The notes beneath the pieces are model-generated. The model was not told where the DNA came from. It searched no databases and saw only the letters and a program-made list of their open reading frames with translations. The position numbers and the translations under genes were made by a program. Positions 42,937 to 51,490 of a DNA stretch of 64,000 bases are shown one piece after another (position 1 is the first letter of the stretch; every line of letters begins with the position of its first letter). Source of the DNA: Pseudoclavibacter helvolus (lineage in GTDB: Bacteria; Actinomycetota; Actinomycetes; Actinomycetales; Microbacteriaceae); NCBI RefSeq assembly GCF_014191305.1, contig NZ_JACHWJ010000004.1:434001-498000 (forward strand). Direction: 5' to 3'.

Positions 42937-44161
42937 TTAGTGGGTCGTGGCGGCCTTCTCGATTCGCTCGATGTGCTCCGCAGCGTGGCGGTGGCCGACG
43001 GCCTCATAGCCGACAACAACCAGCACTGGGGCGAGCATGGCAACGAGGAGGCTGACTGAGACGCCTGCACCGTTCGCCGCCATGATCACGGAGGCAACAA
43101 GCACCGCGACGGCCCGGCTGCGAGCGCGATGTGGAACGTGTCGAGGGATCGCACCAGATAGGCGTAGATGGCGAACACGGCGAGCAGGAAGATCAGCACC
43201 GGAATGGCGACGGACAGCAGCGCCGTCGCATCGCTCACGTGGTAGTGCTCGTCGAAGGTGTAGGCGACGACGTGGAGACCCGCACCTGTCGCGGCGATGG
43301 ACGCGAAGATGAAGAAGTGTCCGTAGCCCCACGGGAACGAGCGCTCGCGGTGGACGTGGAGCACCTCGGCCGCCGGCACCATGAAGTAGACCCACCACAT
43401 GCCGAAGATGAGCACCATGCCGACAATGACGAGGACGATGGCGTCGAAGCTCCACCCATACTCGGTCGTGACCGTCGTGACGGCCGCGATCGTGCCGAAG
43501 ACGCCTTCGCCCAGCGCGATGATCGCGAGTAGCGTTCGGCGATGTGGTGCGCGTGCCACGGCGTCGCGGTGCCGTTCTTGGCGCCGCGAGTCTCCGCGAC
43601 GAGCGGGCCCGCAATCTCGACGAGGAGGGCGATGAATCCGCCAGCGAGCGCGAAGACGAGCGTCAGCGGGAGGATCGCGACGACGATCCAGAGGATCTGC
43701 GCCACCGACACGAAGACCGCGTACGTGACGGCGGTGGATCGGTACTTCTCGTTGCCCTTGGCCGCGCGAAGCCACTGGCAGACGAGGGCGAGGTGCATAA
43801 CTACGTAGCCCGCGATCATGACGCGGTTGTCGAGGACCTCGCCCTCGTCGATGGACTCGAACATCGCCGGGAGCCCGAGCGCCAGGATGACCACACCAGC
43901 CATCTGCACCATCGTGAACAGTCGGAAGAGCCAGTCGTCGGTCTCGAAGGCCGAGGCGAACCACGAGAAGTTGATCCAAGCCCAGACAAGCGAGAACATC
44001 GCGAAGCCGAAGCCGATGATCGCCGGGCCAGTGTGGCCCTCGGCGATGCCATGGGCGAAGAGGTTCCCGGCTGCGCCGAACGATGCCGCGAACGCGAGGT
44101 CGTAGAGCAGCTCGAGCGGGGTCGCGGCGCGGCCCTTCTCATGGGTGTCGCGGCCGAGCAT
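42937..44161 (-). pseudogene. ltrA: Low temperature requirement protein A (LtrA), two frameshifts
   Basis: Three frames together encode one LtrA-family membrane protein. The first part runs MLGRDTHEKGRAATPLELLYD to HHIAERY. The sequence resumes one frame over as TLLAIIALGEGVFGT to TFHIALAAG, then in the third frame as RAVAVLVASVIMAANG to the end. Breaks are near 43529-43535 and 43113-43116. Adding back one ACGCTAC copy (7 bp) and one CGGG copy (4 bp) restores a continuous frame, so each lesion looks like loss of one unit of a short tandem repeat. Sequencing error is the alternative. Confidence 0.8.
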
Positions 44162-44378
44162 CCGCTGCAGCCCATGGCCGAGGCGGCGCGGAGCTGGTTA
44201 AAGGGTTTCTGAGGTCAAGAGTTCGTCCGATCTGGCGAAAGTGAGTGGGCTCCGGAGGTCTCGCAGACCGACGCTGATGTTCCCCCACCGGCTCCGGAGC
44301 CTGTAGATGTTACGTCCTGCTCGGCGAATCCGCGCGTCGCCCCCGTCTCGGCACATGTGCGGGTGCGACACTGCAGGG

Positions 44379-44969
44379 GTGGATGCACACCTCCGACCAT
44401 GGGTGGCCGACGACGCCCCCGCCCTTGCGAACGCCATGCGCACCTCGCCGGACCTCGCCGCACAGTTCCCTGGAGGGGTGCCTTCGACGGAGCTCGACTA
44501 CGTCTCTTACATGGCGCAGCACCTGGTGTCCGGCACCGCCAAGCACGATCTGGCGATCATCGTCGACGGCATCGCGGTGGGCAACGTGGGGCTCAGCAAC
44601 ATCGAGCACGTGCACCAGACGGGCTGGGCCTACTACTGGCTCGCGAAGGGCGCACGGGGGAGGGGCCTTGCGACGCGGGGCCTCGCGACGATCGCCGACC
44701 TGGCTTTTACCGAACTCGGGCTGTACCGTCTCGAGCTCGGCCACCGCACCGGCAACGCCGCATCGTGCAGGGTCGCCAGCCGCGCCGGATTCCGGCCGGA
44801 GGGCATCGAACGGCAGAAGCTCCGCTACGGCAACCAGCGGTTCGACGTCGAGACGCATGCGCGCCTGACGCTCGACCCGGTGCCTGACATCGAGCTCATC
44901 CCGCGGACGGCTTACCTCGCAGGTCCCAGGCAGCCCGACCTCACGCGGCCGGACCTTGGCACGGTCTGA
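44379..44969 (+). CDS. GNAT-family N-acetyltransferase (RimJ/RimL-like)
   Basis: 196 residues. It begins VDAHLRPWVADDAPALANAMR. The acetyl-CoA loop is AKGARGRGLATRGLATIADLAF and the C-terminal motif is RLELGHRTGNAASCRVASRAGFRPEGIER, as in ribosomal-protein acetyltransferases. The substrate is not determinable. GTG 44379 is 6 bases after a CACT-type -10 and matches the family start. The 217-bp gap upstream, up to the ltrA remnant, holds a GGCTCCGGAGCC palindrome but no clear gene. Confidence 0.88.
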   Translation: MDAHLRPWVADDAPALANAMRTSPDLAAQFPGGVPSTELDYVSYMAQHLVSGTAKHDLAIIVDGIAVGNVGLSNIEHVHQTGWAYYWLAKGARGRGLATRGLATIADLAFTELGLYRLELGHRTGNAASCRVASRAGFRPEGIERQKLRYGNQRFDVETHARLTLDPVPDIELIPRTAYLAGPRQPDLTRPDLGTV

Positions 44970-45118
44970 CCGAGGGGCGCCGTCTCGAGCGCTCGCGATC
45001 AGGGAGCTGAGCGGGCGGCGACGTGAGTTCATGCGGGGTAACGCAATTGCACGAGGCGTCGCAGGTGGTGGCAGGTTGGTATCTGATTTCCCCCGATCTC
45101 CACTGCTAGGACCCCCAC

Positions 45119-46264
45119 TTGCGCATCTCTCCGACTGTTCCTGAGTCGATCTCGTCGCTGACGGCGGCGAAGCCCGAGGTGGTCGAGCAGACGCTCGCCG
45201 CCTACACGGCGCTCTACGAGTCCCCACAGGTGATCGAGCCAGCTCTGCTGCACGGCTTCGCCCGAACGGTGGCGCGCTGGCAGGGCAATGCGCAACTCGC
45301 CGAGTGGCATCTCTCGCAGGGGGCTGATGAACGCCTCGTCGGCGAAGAGCTGCCAGCCGAGCCGAAGCTTCGGGCACTCGTGGAGCACGTCGACCTCATC
45401 ACCGTGTCGCCGGCGCTTGCCACGCACGAGGACCAGCACGTGCTGCCGCTCGCCGGCGTCGCGCCTGACGAGATCGTTCTCCTGAGCCAGCTCGTCGCAT
45501 TCGAGAGCTATCTCGCGCGGCTTCTTGATGGCGATGCCTTGCTCGCGGGCAGGACCCCAGAGCGAGTGGATGCTCCAGCGCGCGACACGGTCGCGGCCGG
45601 TCGCTCCAAGGACCTCTCGGGCCGCACGATCTCGGGCTTGCAGAAGCCCACCGAGTACACGCAGGAGCAGCTCGAGTGGTCGCCCTGGGTCGCCGCCCCG
45701 GCGGAAGCTGACCTGACGCCGGAGCAGGTGGATTCGTTTGCCGCGAAGGCGACCACCAACAGCGTCTACTTCCGACTGCTCTCGCGAGTGCCTGCCGTGC
45801 TCAAGGCGCGCAGCGCCATCGACAACGCCGTCTTCCTCGGCAAGGACGGGCTGCCGCGCGCCGAACGTGAGCTCGCGGCAGCGGTGGCCAGCAAGGTCAA
45901 CGACTGCATCTACTGCGCCTCCGTGCACTCGCGCAAGGCGACCTTCCAGTCGAAGCGCCACGACGACGTGCAGCGGGTCATCGACGCGGCTCTGCCGCGA
46001 GACGCCAACTGGCAGCCGAGCTCGCTCGACGCTCTCAGCGCGGGTCAGGATGCGCGCTGGTCTGCCATCGTCGGCTTCGCCGCGAGCCTCTCGACGCTCC
46101 GACCGAGCGCAACCCCCGGCCAGATCGACGAGCTCCGCGCGCTCGGCCTCGACGACGCCGAGCTGTTCGACCTCGTCGGCTCGACGGCGTTCTTCGCCTG
46201 GGCGAATCGGCTGATGCTGAGCCTCGGAGAGCCCAACTGGCCCGCGTCGCGCGCCGCCAGCTGA
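45119..46264 (+). CDS. Fused CMD/alkylhydroperoxidase (AhpD-like) protein
   Basis: 381 residues. Two AhpD-like halves: an N-terminal CMD-type domain (about 1-150; VVEQTLAAYTALYESPQVI, DEIVLLSQLVAFESYLARLL) without active-site cysteines, and a C-terminal half (about 195-375) with the AhpD motif KVNDCIYCASVHSRKA, whose CxxC-x3-H would reduce peroxides. The halves resemble the separate Avi_7170 and Avi_7169 family proteins, fused here. TTG 45119 follows TAGGAC by 6 bases with no ribosome-binding site. It heads a five-gene operon with a Fec-type importer and a flavoprotein. Confidence 0.82.
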   Translation: MRISPTVPESISSLTAAKPEVVEQTLAAYTALYESPQVIEPALLHGFARTVARWQGNAQLAEWHLSQGADERLVGEELPAEPKLRALVEHVDLITVSPALATHEDQHVLPLAGVAPDEIVLLSQLVAFESYLARLLDGDALLAGRTPERVDAPARDTVAAGRSKDLSGRTISGLQKPTEYTQEQLEWSPWVAAPAEADLTPEQVDSFAAKATTNSVYFRLLSRVPAVLKARSAIDNAVFLGKDGLPRAERELAAAVASKVNDCIYCASVHSRKATFQSKRHDDVQRVIDAALPRDANWQPSSLDALSAGQDARWSAIVGFAASLSTLRPSATPGQIDELRALGLDDAELFDLVGSTAFFAWANRLMLSLGEPNWPASRAAS

Positions 46265-46321
46265 GCACCCACACCCCTCAGCCCACTTCTTCTGCACCGC
46301 CCGCCACCGAGAGGTTCCTCC

Positions 46322-47413
46322 ATGCCCATCTCACGCATGCCCATCTCACGTCGTCTTCCCGCCGCCATCGCGGCCCTGGTCGCCAGCACGCTGCTGCTGG
46401 CAGGCTGCGGCACCGTCACCCCGGAGGGTGCAGCCGACGCCGAGACGATCACCGTCACCGATGACCAGGATCGTGAGGTCACGATCAACGGACCCGTCGA
46501 GCGGGCTGTCGTGCTCAATAGCTACGGCAACGAGTTCGTGCGCGCGATCGGGGCGGGCGACACGGTTGTCGACGTCGACCGCGCATCCATCAACCGACTC
46601 CCGTACCTGCCGGTCGACGAGAACGACGTCATCGCCGAGGGCCTCGACCAGATCAACTACGAGGCGGTCGCCGAGCTCGACCCCGACGTCGTCATCATGC
46701 CGCGCAACGCGGTCTGGCAGGAAGCCGCGGAGCAGCTCGAGTCGTTCGGCATCCCCGTGGTCGTCGCGACCGCCTGGGACTACGCCGTCTTCGACGAGAC
46801 CGTGAGCCTGCTCGGCCAGGTCTTCCAGAAGGAAGAGGGCGCGAAGGCTGTCACCGACTTCTCGAACGAGATCCTCGACGTCGTCGCAGAGCGCACCGAG
46901 GGCGTCGAGCCAGTGCCCGTGTACTGGGAGACGGTCGACCCGTACCTGACGGTGCTCCCCGGCTCGGGCTTCCACGCCATCATCGAGGCGGCAGGCGGCA
47001 GCAACGTCTTCGAGAACGCCGCTGGCGGCGGCGACGAGCAGGAGGAGATCACGGTCGACCCCGCAGAGGTCGTCACGCGTAACCCTGCCGTCATCGTCCA
47101 CGAGTTCGAGCCGAGCGCGACCCCGACGGTCCAGGAACGCTTCGACACGCTCGGAGCCGAGGTCACCTCCCGTCCGGGCTGGTCGAACATCGACGCCATC
47201 AAGAACGGCGAGGTCTACCTCGCGAACGGCTGGGCGATGAGCGCCGTCGCGAAGTCCATCGGCGCGCTGTACCTCGCGAAGTGGCTGCACCCCGAGGAGT
47301 TCGCCGACGTGAACCCAGACGAGTTCCTCGAGCGCTGGGTCGTCGACTTCCAGCAGACCGACTTCCCTGGCGCGAGCGAGTACATCCAGCAGTACCAGGC
47401 GGGCGCGGAGTGA
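46322..47413 (+). CDS. Fe/siderophore-type ABC substrate-binding lipoprotein
   Basis: 363 residues of the FecB/FepB/BtuF clamp type. Lipobox TLLLAGC, lipidated Cys29. The core shows VERAVVLNSYGNEFVRAIGA, LDPDVVIMPRNA and GSGFHAIIEAAGGSNVFENA. The first five residues are tandemly repeated (MPISRMPISR, a 15-bp duplication), so ATG 46322 and 46337 are both possible; GAGAGG is 7 bases before the first. The ligand may be a ferric chelate or another metal complex. The permease gene overlaps its stop. Confidence 0.88.
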   Translation: MPISRMPISRRLPAAIAALVASTLLLAGCGTVTPEGAADAETITVTDDQDREVTINGPVERAVVLNSYGNEFVRAIGAGDTVVDVDRASINRLPYLPVDENDVIAEGLDQINYEAVAELDPDVVIMPRNAVWQEAAEQLESFGIPVVVATAWDYAVFDETVSLLGQVFQKEEGAKAVTDFSNEILDVVAERTEGVEPVPVYWETVDPYLTVLPGSGFHAIIEAAGGSNVFENAAGGGDEQEEITVDPAEVVTRNPAVIVHEFEPSATPTVQERFDTLGAEVTSRPGWSNIDAIKNGEVYLANGWAMSAVAKSIGALYLAKWLHPEEFADVNPDEFLERWVVDFQQTDFPGASEYIQQYQAGAE

Positions 47414-48510
47414 CCGTCACGACAGCGGAAGCCGGCACGGGAGCTGCCGGCGAGCAGAACGCGGTCGCCGTGAGCGAGCGCAAGCGCGCGAACGTCAAGC
47501 GCCTCGCCATTATCGGCGGCGTCGCCGTGAGCGCCCTCGCGATCATCGCGGCCGTCACGATCGGCACGGCGGGGGTCACGTTCGGCGACGTCTGGAAAGC
47601 CGTCGTGCTGTCGATCTTCGGGGGAACCCTTGAGAACGACTTCGCGCAGAAGTTCTCCATCGTCACCGAGCTGCGCCTCCCGCGCGTGCTGCTCGCCTTC
47701 GCGGCCGGCGCCGGGCTCTCCCTTTCGGGAGTGCTCATGCAGGGGCTCCTGCGCAACCCGCTCGTCAGCCCCTTCACCCTCGGCGTATCGCCCGCGGCGG
47801 CCTTCGGCGCGGCCCTCGCGATCACGATCGCGGGCGGCACGACGCTGCCATCGTGGGCGATCATCGCGAGCGCGCTTGTCGTCTCGCTGGCCGTATCCGC
47901 CCTAGTTCTCGGCCTCGCCTCGGCGAAGGGCATGGCCATCGCCACGCTCCTGCTGCTCGGCATCGCCATCACGCAGCTCTTCGAAGCACTCACCGCGGCC
48001 CTGCAGTTCACGGCCAACGAGAACACGCTGCAGGCGATCGTGCGCTGGACCTTCGGCTCCGTGAACGATGCGACATGGGGAGACGTGCAGACGGTTGGCA
48101 TCCTCGTGCTCGCGACCATTCCGTTTGTGCTGTGGTTCGCGAAGGACCTCAACGCGGTCGCCTTCGCTGGCGACGACGCGGCCAAGAGCCTCGGCGTCAA
48201 CGTGCAGGCGCTCCGCGTCGGCCTCATCGTCGTGGCGGTTGTGCTCGCCGCCGTCATCGTGAGCTTCTGCGGCGTCATCGGCTTCGTCGGGCTCGTGGGC
48301 CCGCACATCGCGCGCCTCATCATCGGCGCAGACCACCGCTACCTCATCCCGTTCTCGGTGCTCACCGGCGGCCTGCTGCTCCTCGTCGCTGACACGGTCG
48401 GGCGCACGATCCTCGCCCCTGCGGTCATCCCAGTTGGCATCGTCGTGGCCTTCATCGGAGCGCCGATCTTCATCCAGCTCATCCTCACGAGGAAGACGGC
48501 CCTCAAATGA
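47410..48510 (+). CDS. FecCD-family ABC permease
   Basis: 366 residues with about nine to ten membrane helices. The family motifs LRLPRVLLAFAAGAGLSLSGVLMQGLLRNPL and GVIGFVGLVGPHIARLIIGADHRYLIPFS (ATPase coupling region) are intact, as is LVADTVGRTILAPAVIPVGIVVAFIGAPIFI. GTG 47410 overlaps the previous stop (GTGA). A single FecCD protein implies a homodimeric channel. Confidence 0.93.
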   Translation: MTVTTAEAGTGAAGEQNAVAVSERKRANVKRLAIIGGVAVSALAIIAAVTIGTAGVTFGDVWKAVVLSIFGGTLENDFAQKFSIVTELRLPRVLLAFAAGAGLSLSGVLMQGLLRNPLVSPFTLGVSPAAAFGAALAITIAGGTTLPSWAIIASALVVSLAVSALVLGLASAKGMAIATLLLLGIAITQLFEALTAALQFTANENTLQAIVRWTFGSVNDATWGDVQTVGILVLATIPFVLWFAKDLNAVAFAGDDAAKSLGVNVQALRVGLIVVAVVLAAVIVSFCGVIGFVGLVGPHIARLIIGADHRYLIPFSVLTGGLLLLVADTVGRTILAPAVIPVGIVVAFIGAPIFIQLILTRKTALK

Positions 48511-49292
48511 GCCTGACGATCGACGGCATCGAGTTCGCCTACGGCAAGCACAAGGTGCTCAAAGGCGTGAGCCTGGAGGTGCAGGACGGCACGTTCTGCG
48601 CGCTGCTCGGGCCGAACGGCTCCGGCAAGTCGACCCTCACGAAGGTCATCGCGAGAGTGCACAAGCCGAGCCAGGGCACAGTGACCTTCGATGGCACGGA
48701 TGTGCTCAGCCTCGGCAGGCGCGAGCACGCGCGGACAGTGGCGTACGTGCCGCAGTCAGGCGAGGCTCCGTTCGACCTCACCGTTCGGGAGGCGGTGCTG
48801 CTCGGGCGCACGCCTCACTACGGCATGGCTCCTGGCGCCGAGGACTGGCGGCACGTGCAGGACGCGATCACTCTCCTGAACCTCGACGAGCTCGTCGACC
48901 GCAACATGTCGGAGCTGTCGGGCGGGCAGGCGCAGCGCGTGCTGGTGGCCAGGGCGCTTGCCCAGGACCCGAAGGTGCTGCTCCTCGACGAGCCGACAAG
49001 CGCCCTCGACTTGCGCTACCAGATCGAGACCCTGCAGATCGTGCGCCGCATCACGCGCACGAAGGGCATCACGGCGCTCATCGCGATCCACGACCTCAAC
49101 CATGCCGGGCGCTTCTGCGACCAGATCGTCATGCTCGACCAGGGCACGATCATCAAGAGCGGCACGCCGGCCGAGGCGCTGCAGGAGGACACCCTCAAGC
49201 AGGTCTACGGGCTGCGCGTCACCGTCGAAGAGCGCGAGGGCTTCGTCGAGGTGCGCCCCGTCGTTGAGGACGACCTGGAGTACCGCATCTGA
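48507..49292 (+). CDS. ABC transporter ATP-binding protein, FepC/BtuD type
   Basis: 261 residues. A-loop Tyr in EFAYGKH, Walker A LGPNGSGKSTLTK, signature MSELSGGQAQRVLVARAL, Walker B VLLLDEPTSALD and H-loop AIHDLNHAGRF are all intact. Drives the upstream FecCD permease. It starts inside the permease stop (ATGA overlap) and its TGA overlaps the next ATG, so the importer and flavoprotein are translated in step. Confidence 0.94.
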   Translation: MSLTIDGIEFAYGKHKVLKGVSLEVQDGTFCALLGPNGSGKSTLTKVIARVHKPSQGTVTFDGTDVLSLGRREHARTVAYVPQSGEAPFDLTVREAVLLGRTPHYGMAPGAEDWRHVQDAITLLNLDELVDRNMSELSGGQAQRVLVARALAQDPKVLLLDEPTSALDLRYQIETLQIVRRITRTKGITALIAIHDLNHAGRFCDQIVMLDQGTIIKSGTPAEALQEDTLKQVYGLRVTVEEREGFVEVRPVVEDDLEYRI

Positions 49293-51244
49293 TGTTCGAC
49301 GCCGTCATCGTCGGTGGCGGGCCGCGTGCCGTCGCCACGGCTCTTCGCGTCGCGGCTCGCCGCCCCGAGGCACGCATCCGCATCGCGATCGTCGACGCAA
49401 TCGACGTCGGGGCCGGAGCGACGTGGCGCGTGGACCAGCCCGCCGAGTTCCTCAACAACACGACCTCGGGCTCGACGACCATCCATGCCGACGAGTCGAC
49501 CCAGATGACGGGGCCGATAGTGCCTGGCCCTGACCTCGTGGAGTGGGCTGCGGGCACCGTCGAGAAGGGCGAGCATCCCACGCCTTGGCTGCTTGAGGAA
49601 GCGAGGGCCGTGCGGCCCGGCAGCTTCCCCTCTCGACGGCTGCAGGGAATCTACTTCCGTGAGCAGCTCGAGGCGGCCGAGGCGAGCGGGTTCGTCGATG
49701 TGACGCGCATCGACGGCACGGCGGTGGATGTGCGAGCCGACGGCTCAGAGACGCGCACAGTTGTTCTCGCTGACGGCACCGAGTTGTCGGCTCGGATCGT
49801 GGTGCTCGCGCAGGGCATGGTGCAGTCGCTGCCGAGCGAGGAGGTGCTCGGCTTCGAGCGGGCGGCTCGCGAGCGAGGCCTCGTCTACGTGGCCCCCGGG
49901 ATGCCCGCCGAGCAGGACTGGTCGGCGGTTCCACCGGGTGAGGACGTCATCGTGCGGGGGCTCGGCGCCAACTTCTTCGACGTCGTCGCCGTGCTGACTG
50001 CCGGCCGCGGAGGAGCGTTCGAACCGGTCGTCGGCGACGCGCGGGGCCGCCTCCGCTACGTGCCGTCCGGCCGCGAGCCGATCCTGCACGCCGGGTCCCG
50101 CCGCGGCGTGCCTTACCGTGCCAAAGCGGATGGCTGGGCCGAGGCGTCGCCGTTCGTCGCCCGCCATGCCGACCGTGCCTGGTTCGACGAACTCGCCGCG
50201 TCCGAGCCCGCTTCCCTCGACTTCCGCGCGGAAGTGTGGCCCACGATCGCGAGGGAGTTCGCCGCCGCCTACCTGACCGCGCTCGCCGCCTGGGCGCCGA
50301 ACGCGCTGACCATACCCGTGGACGCCGCCCTCGAGGAGCTCGACGGCGCGCAGGACGTCTACGACATCGACGATGTGCTGACCGCATCCATCGACCAGGA
50401 GCTCGACGACGGCGCGCACGCCTTCACGATCGACTCTTTGCGACGCCCTACGAGGGGCAGACCTGTCAGCGCCGAGCGCTGGAAGCAGTTTGTCGAGCAG
50501 CTGGTCGAGGCCGAGCTCGGGTCGATGAAATGGCCCGACCAACATCCTCGCGCCGCTGTCAATCGAGCGATGGGTGCTCTGCGGGGTCAGGCCGGTCGCT
50601 TGTCAGCCGCCGGCGTGCTCGAGGGGCGGTCCGCGGTTGTCGATTTCGAGGGCTGGTTCAACGCGGACGGGCTCTTCCTCGCGTCCGGCCCGCCTTCGAG
50701 TCGCACGCGGGAGGTGCTCTCGCTCATCGATGCGGGAATCCTTCACCTGACGGGGCCGGAGACCGTCGTCGCGTTCGATGACGAGGCCGGTGAGTTCGTG
50801 GCGAGTTCGGCGATCACGGGCACGGTTGTGCACGCCAGGACGCTCATAGAGCCGCGCATGTCGAAGGGCAAGGTGCCCGCCACCAACGACCCGCTGCTCC
50901 GCTCCCTGCTCGACTCTGGCCGGGCTCGCGTGCACACACGACGCTCGCGTGACGGCGCCTACGTCGAGACCGACAGCATGGAGGCGACCGGCGCGCGGCT
51001 CGACGACCGAGAGCCCGGGCTGAACCTCGTGCGAAGCGACGGCTCAGCCGACGACCGGGTTGTGGTGCTTGGGATACCCGCGCTGAGCACGCAGCCCGGC
51101 AGTGCGATCGGCGCGACGCCAGGCAAGCCCTCGCCCCTGCTGGCCGGCGCCGACGTCGCGGCGAGGCAGATCATCGCTGCTGCTGCTTCGGCTGCCGCAC
51201 CTACTGCTACTGTCTCCGTCGCCCGCGCGCACGACCAGGGCTGA
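49292..51244 (+). CDS. Large FAD/NAD(P)-binding protein (NAD_binding_9-like flavoprotein)
   Basis: 650 residues. The N-terminal dinucleotide fold is VIVGGGPRAVATALRVAARRP, followed by a LNNTTSGSTTIHADE segment and a second nucleotide-binding stretch VIVRGLGANFFDVVAVLTAGRGG, the layout of the NAD_binding_9 group. The C-terminal half (about 400-650; FEGWFNADGLFLASGPPSS, RDGAYVETDSMEATG) has no motif I can name. It lacks a signal peptide and is cytosolic. The one-base overlap (TGATG) couples it to the importer, so reduction or oxidation of the imported compound is the likely job. The reaction is unknown. Confidence 0.82.
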   Translation: MFDAVIVGGGPRAVATALRVAARRPEARIRIAIVDAIDVGAGATWRVDQPAEFLNNTTSGSTTIHADESTQMTGPIVPGPDLVEWAAGTVEKGEHPTPWLLEEARAVRPGSFPSRRLQGIYFREQLEAAEASGFVDVTRIDGTAVDVRADGSETRTVVLADGTELSARIVVLAQGMVQSLPSEEVLGFERAARERGLVYVAPGMPAEQDWSAVPPGEDVIVRGLGANFFDVVAVLTAGRGGAFEPVVGDARGRLRYVPSGREPILHAGSRRGVPYRAKADGWAEASPFVARHADRAWFDELAASEPASLDFRAEVWPTIAREFAAAYLTALAAWAPNALTIPVDAALEELDGAQDVYDIDDVLTASIDQELDDGAHAFTIDSLRRPTRGRPVSAERWKQFVEQLVEAELGSMKWPDQHPRAAVNRAMGALRGQAGRLSAAGVLEGRSAVVDFEGWFNADGLFLASGPPSSRTREVLSLIDAGILHLTGPETVVAFDDEAGEFVASSAITGTVVHARTLIEPRMSKGKVPATNDPLLRSLLDSGRARVHTRRSRDGAYVETDSMEATGARLDDREPGLNLVRSDGSADDRVVVLGIPALSTQPGSAIGATPGKPSPLLAGADVAARQIIAAAASAAAPTATVSVARAHDQG

Positions 51245-51357
51245 CCCGGCGCAGATCACCGAGGCGCGTTCCGGGCCCGGCGGTCGCGCCGTGCTCGCCT
51301 CGAGCCGCCGCGCTCGCTTCGGGCCGCCGTGCTCGCCTCGAGCATCCACCTCTCCTG

Positions 51358-51423
51358 CTCGGGATGGCTTGCTCACTTCGGGATGGGTTGCAACCCATCC
51401 GGAAGTGAGTAATCCATCCGGAG
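51358..51423. repeat. REP-like nested palindrome, copy 2
   Basis: A 66-bp element built like copy 1. Outer arms 51358-51378 and 51403-51423 pair with three mismatches. The inner palindrome CGGGATGGGTTG/CAACCCATCCGG (51379-51402) has one. CGGGATGG units are shared with copy 1. It again lies between convergent genes, downstream of a local duplication of CGTGCTCGCCTCGAGC (about 51290 and 51327). Nothing else is seen in this 246-bp gap apart from a short GGCCGGGGCC run. Confidence 0.8.
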
Positions 51424-51490
51424 ATCTGCGTGGATACAGGCCGGGGCCGGGGCCGGGTACTGGTTGTGTCGCTCGACGGGGCGAGCTGGA

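Noticed and set aside
44198-44340. Minus-strand frame reading NIYRLRSRWGNISVGLRDLRS, perhaps a transposase or phage remnant
   Set aside because: It has no start context or recognisable family, and part overlaps the acetyltransferase gene.
44970-45118. Cobalamin riboswitch or DtxR box upstream of the importer operon
   Set aside because: Neither the B12-box sequence nor a TTAGG-type palindrome is present in this 149-bp region.
51290-51342. Duplicated CGTGCTCGCCTCGAGC as an attachment-site pair
   Set aside because: The copies are under 40 bp apart and flank only similar GC-rich sequence, which fits local duplication.
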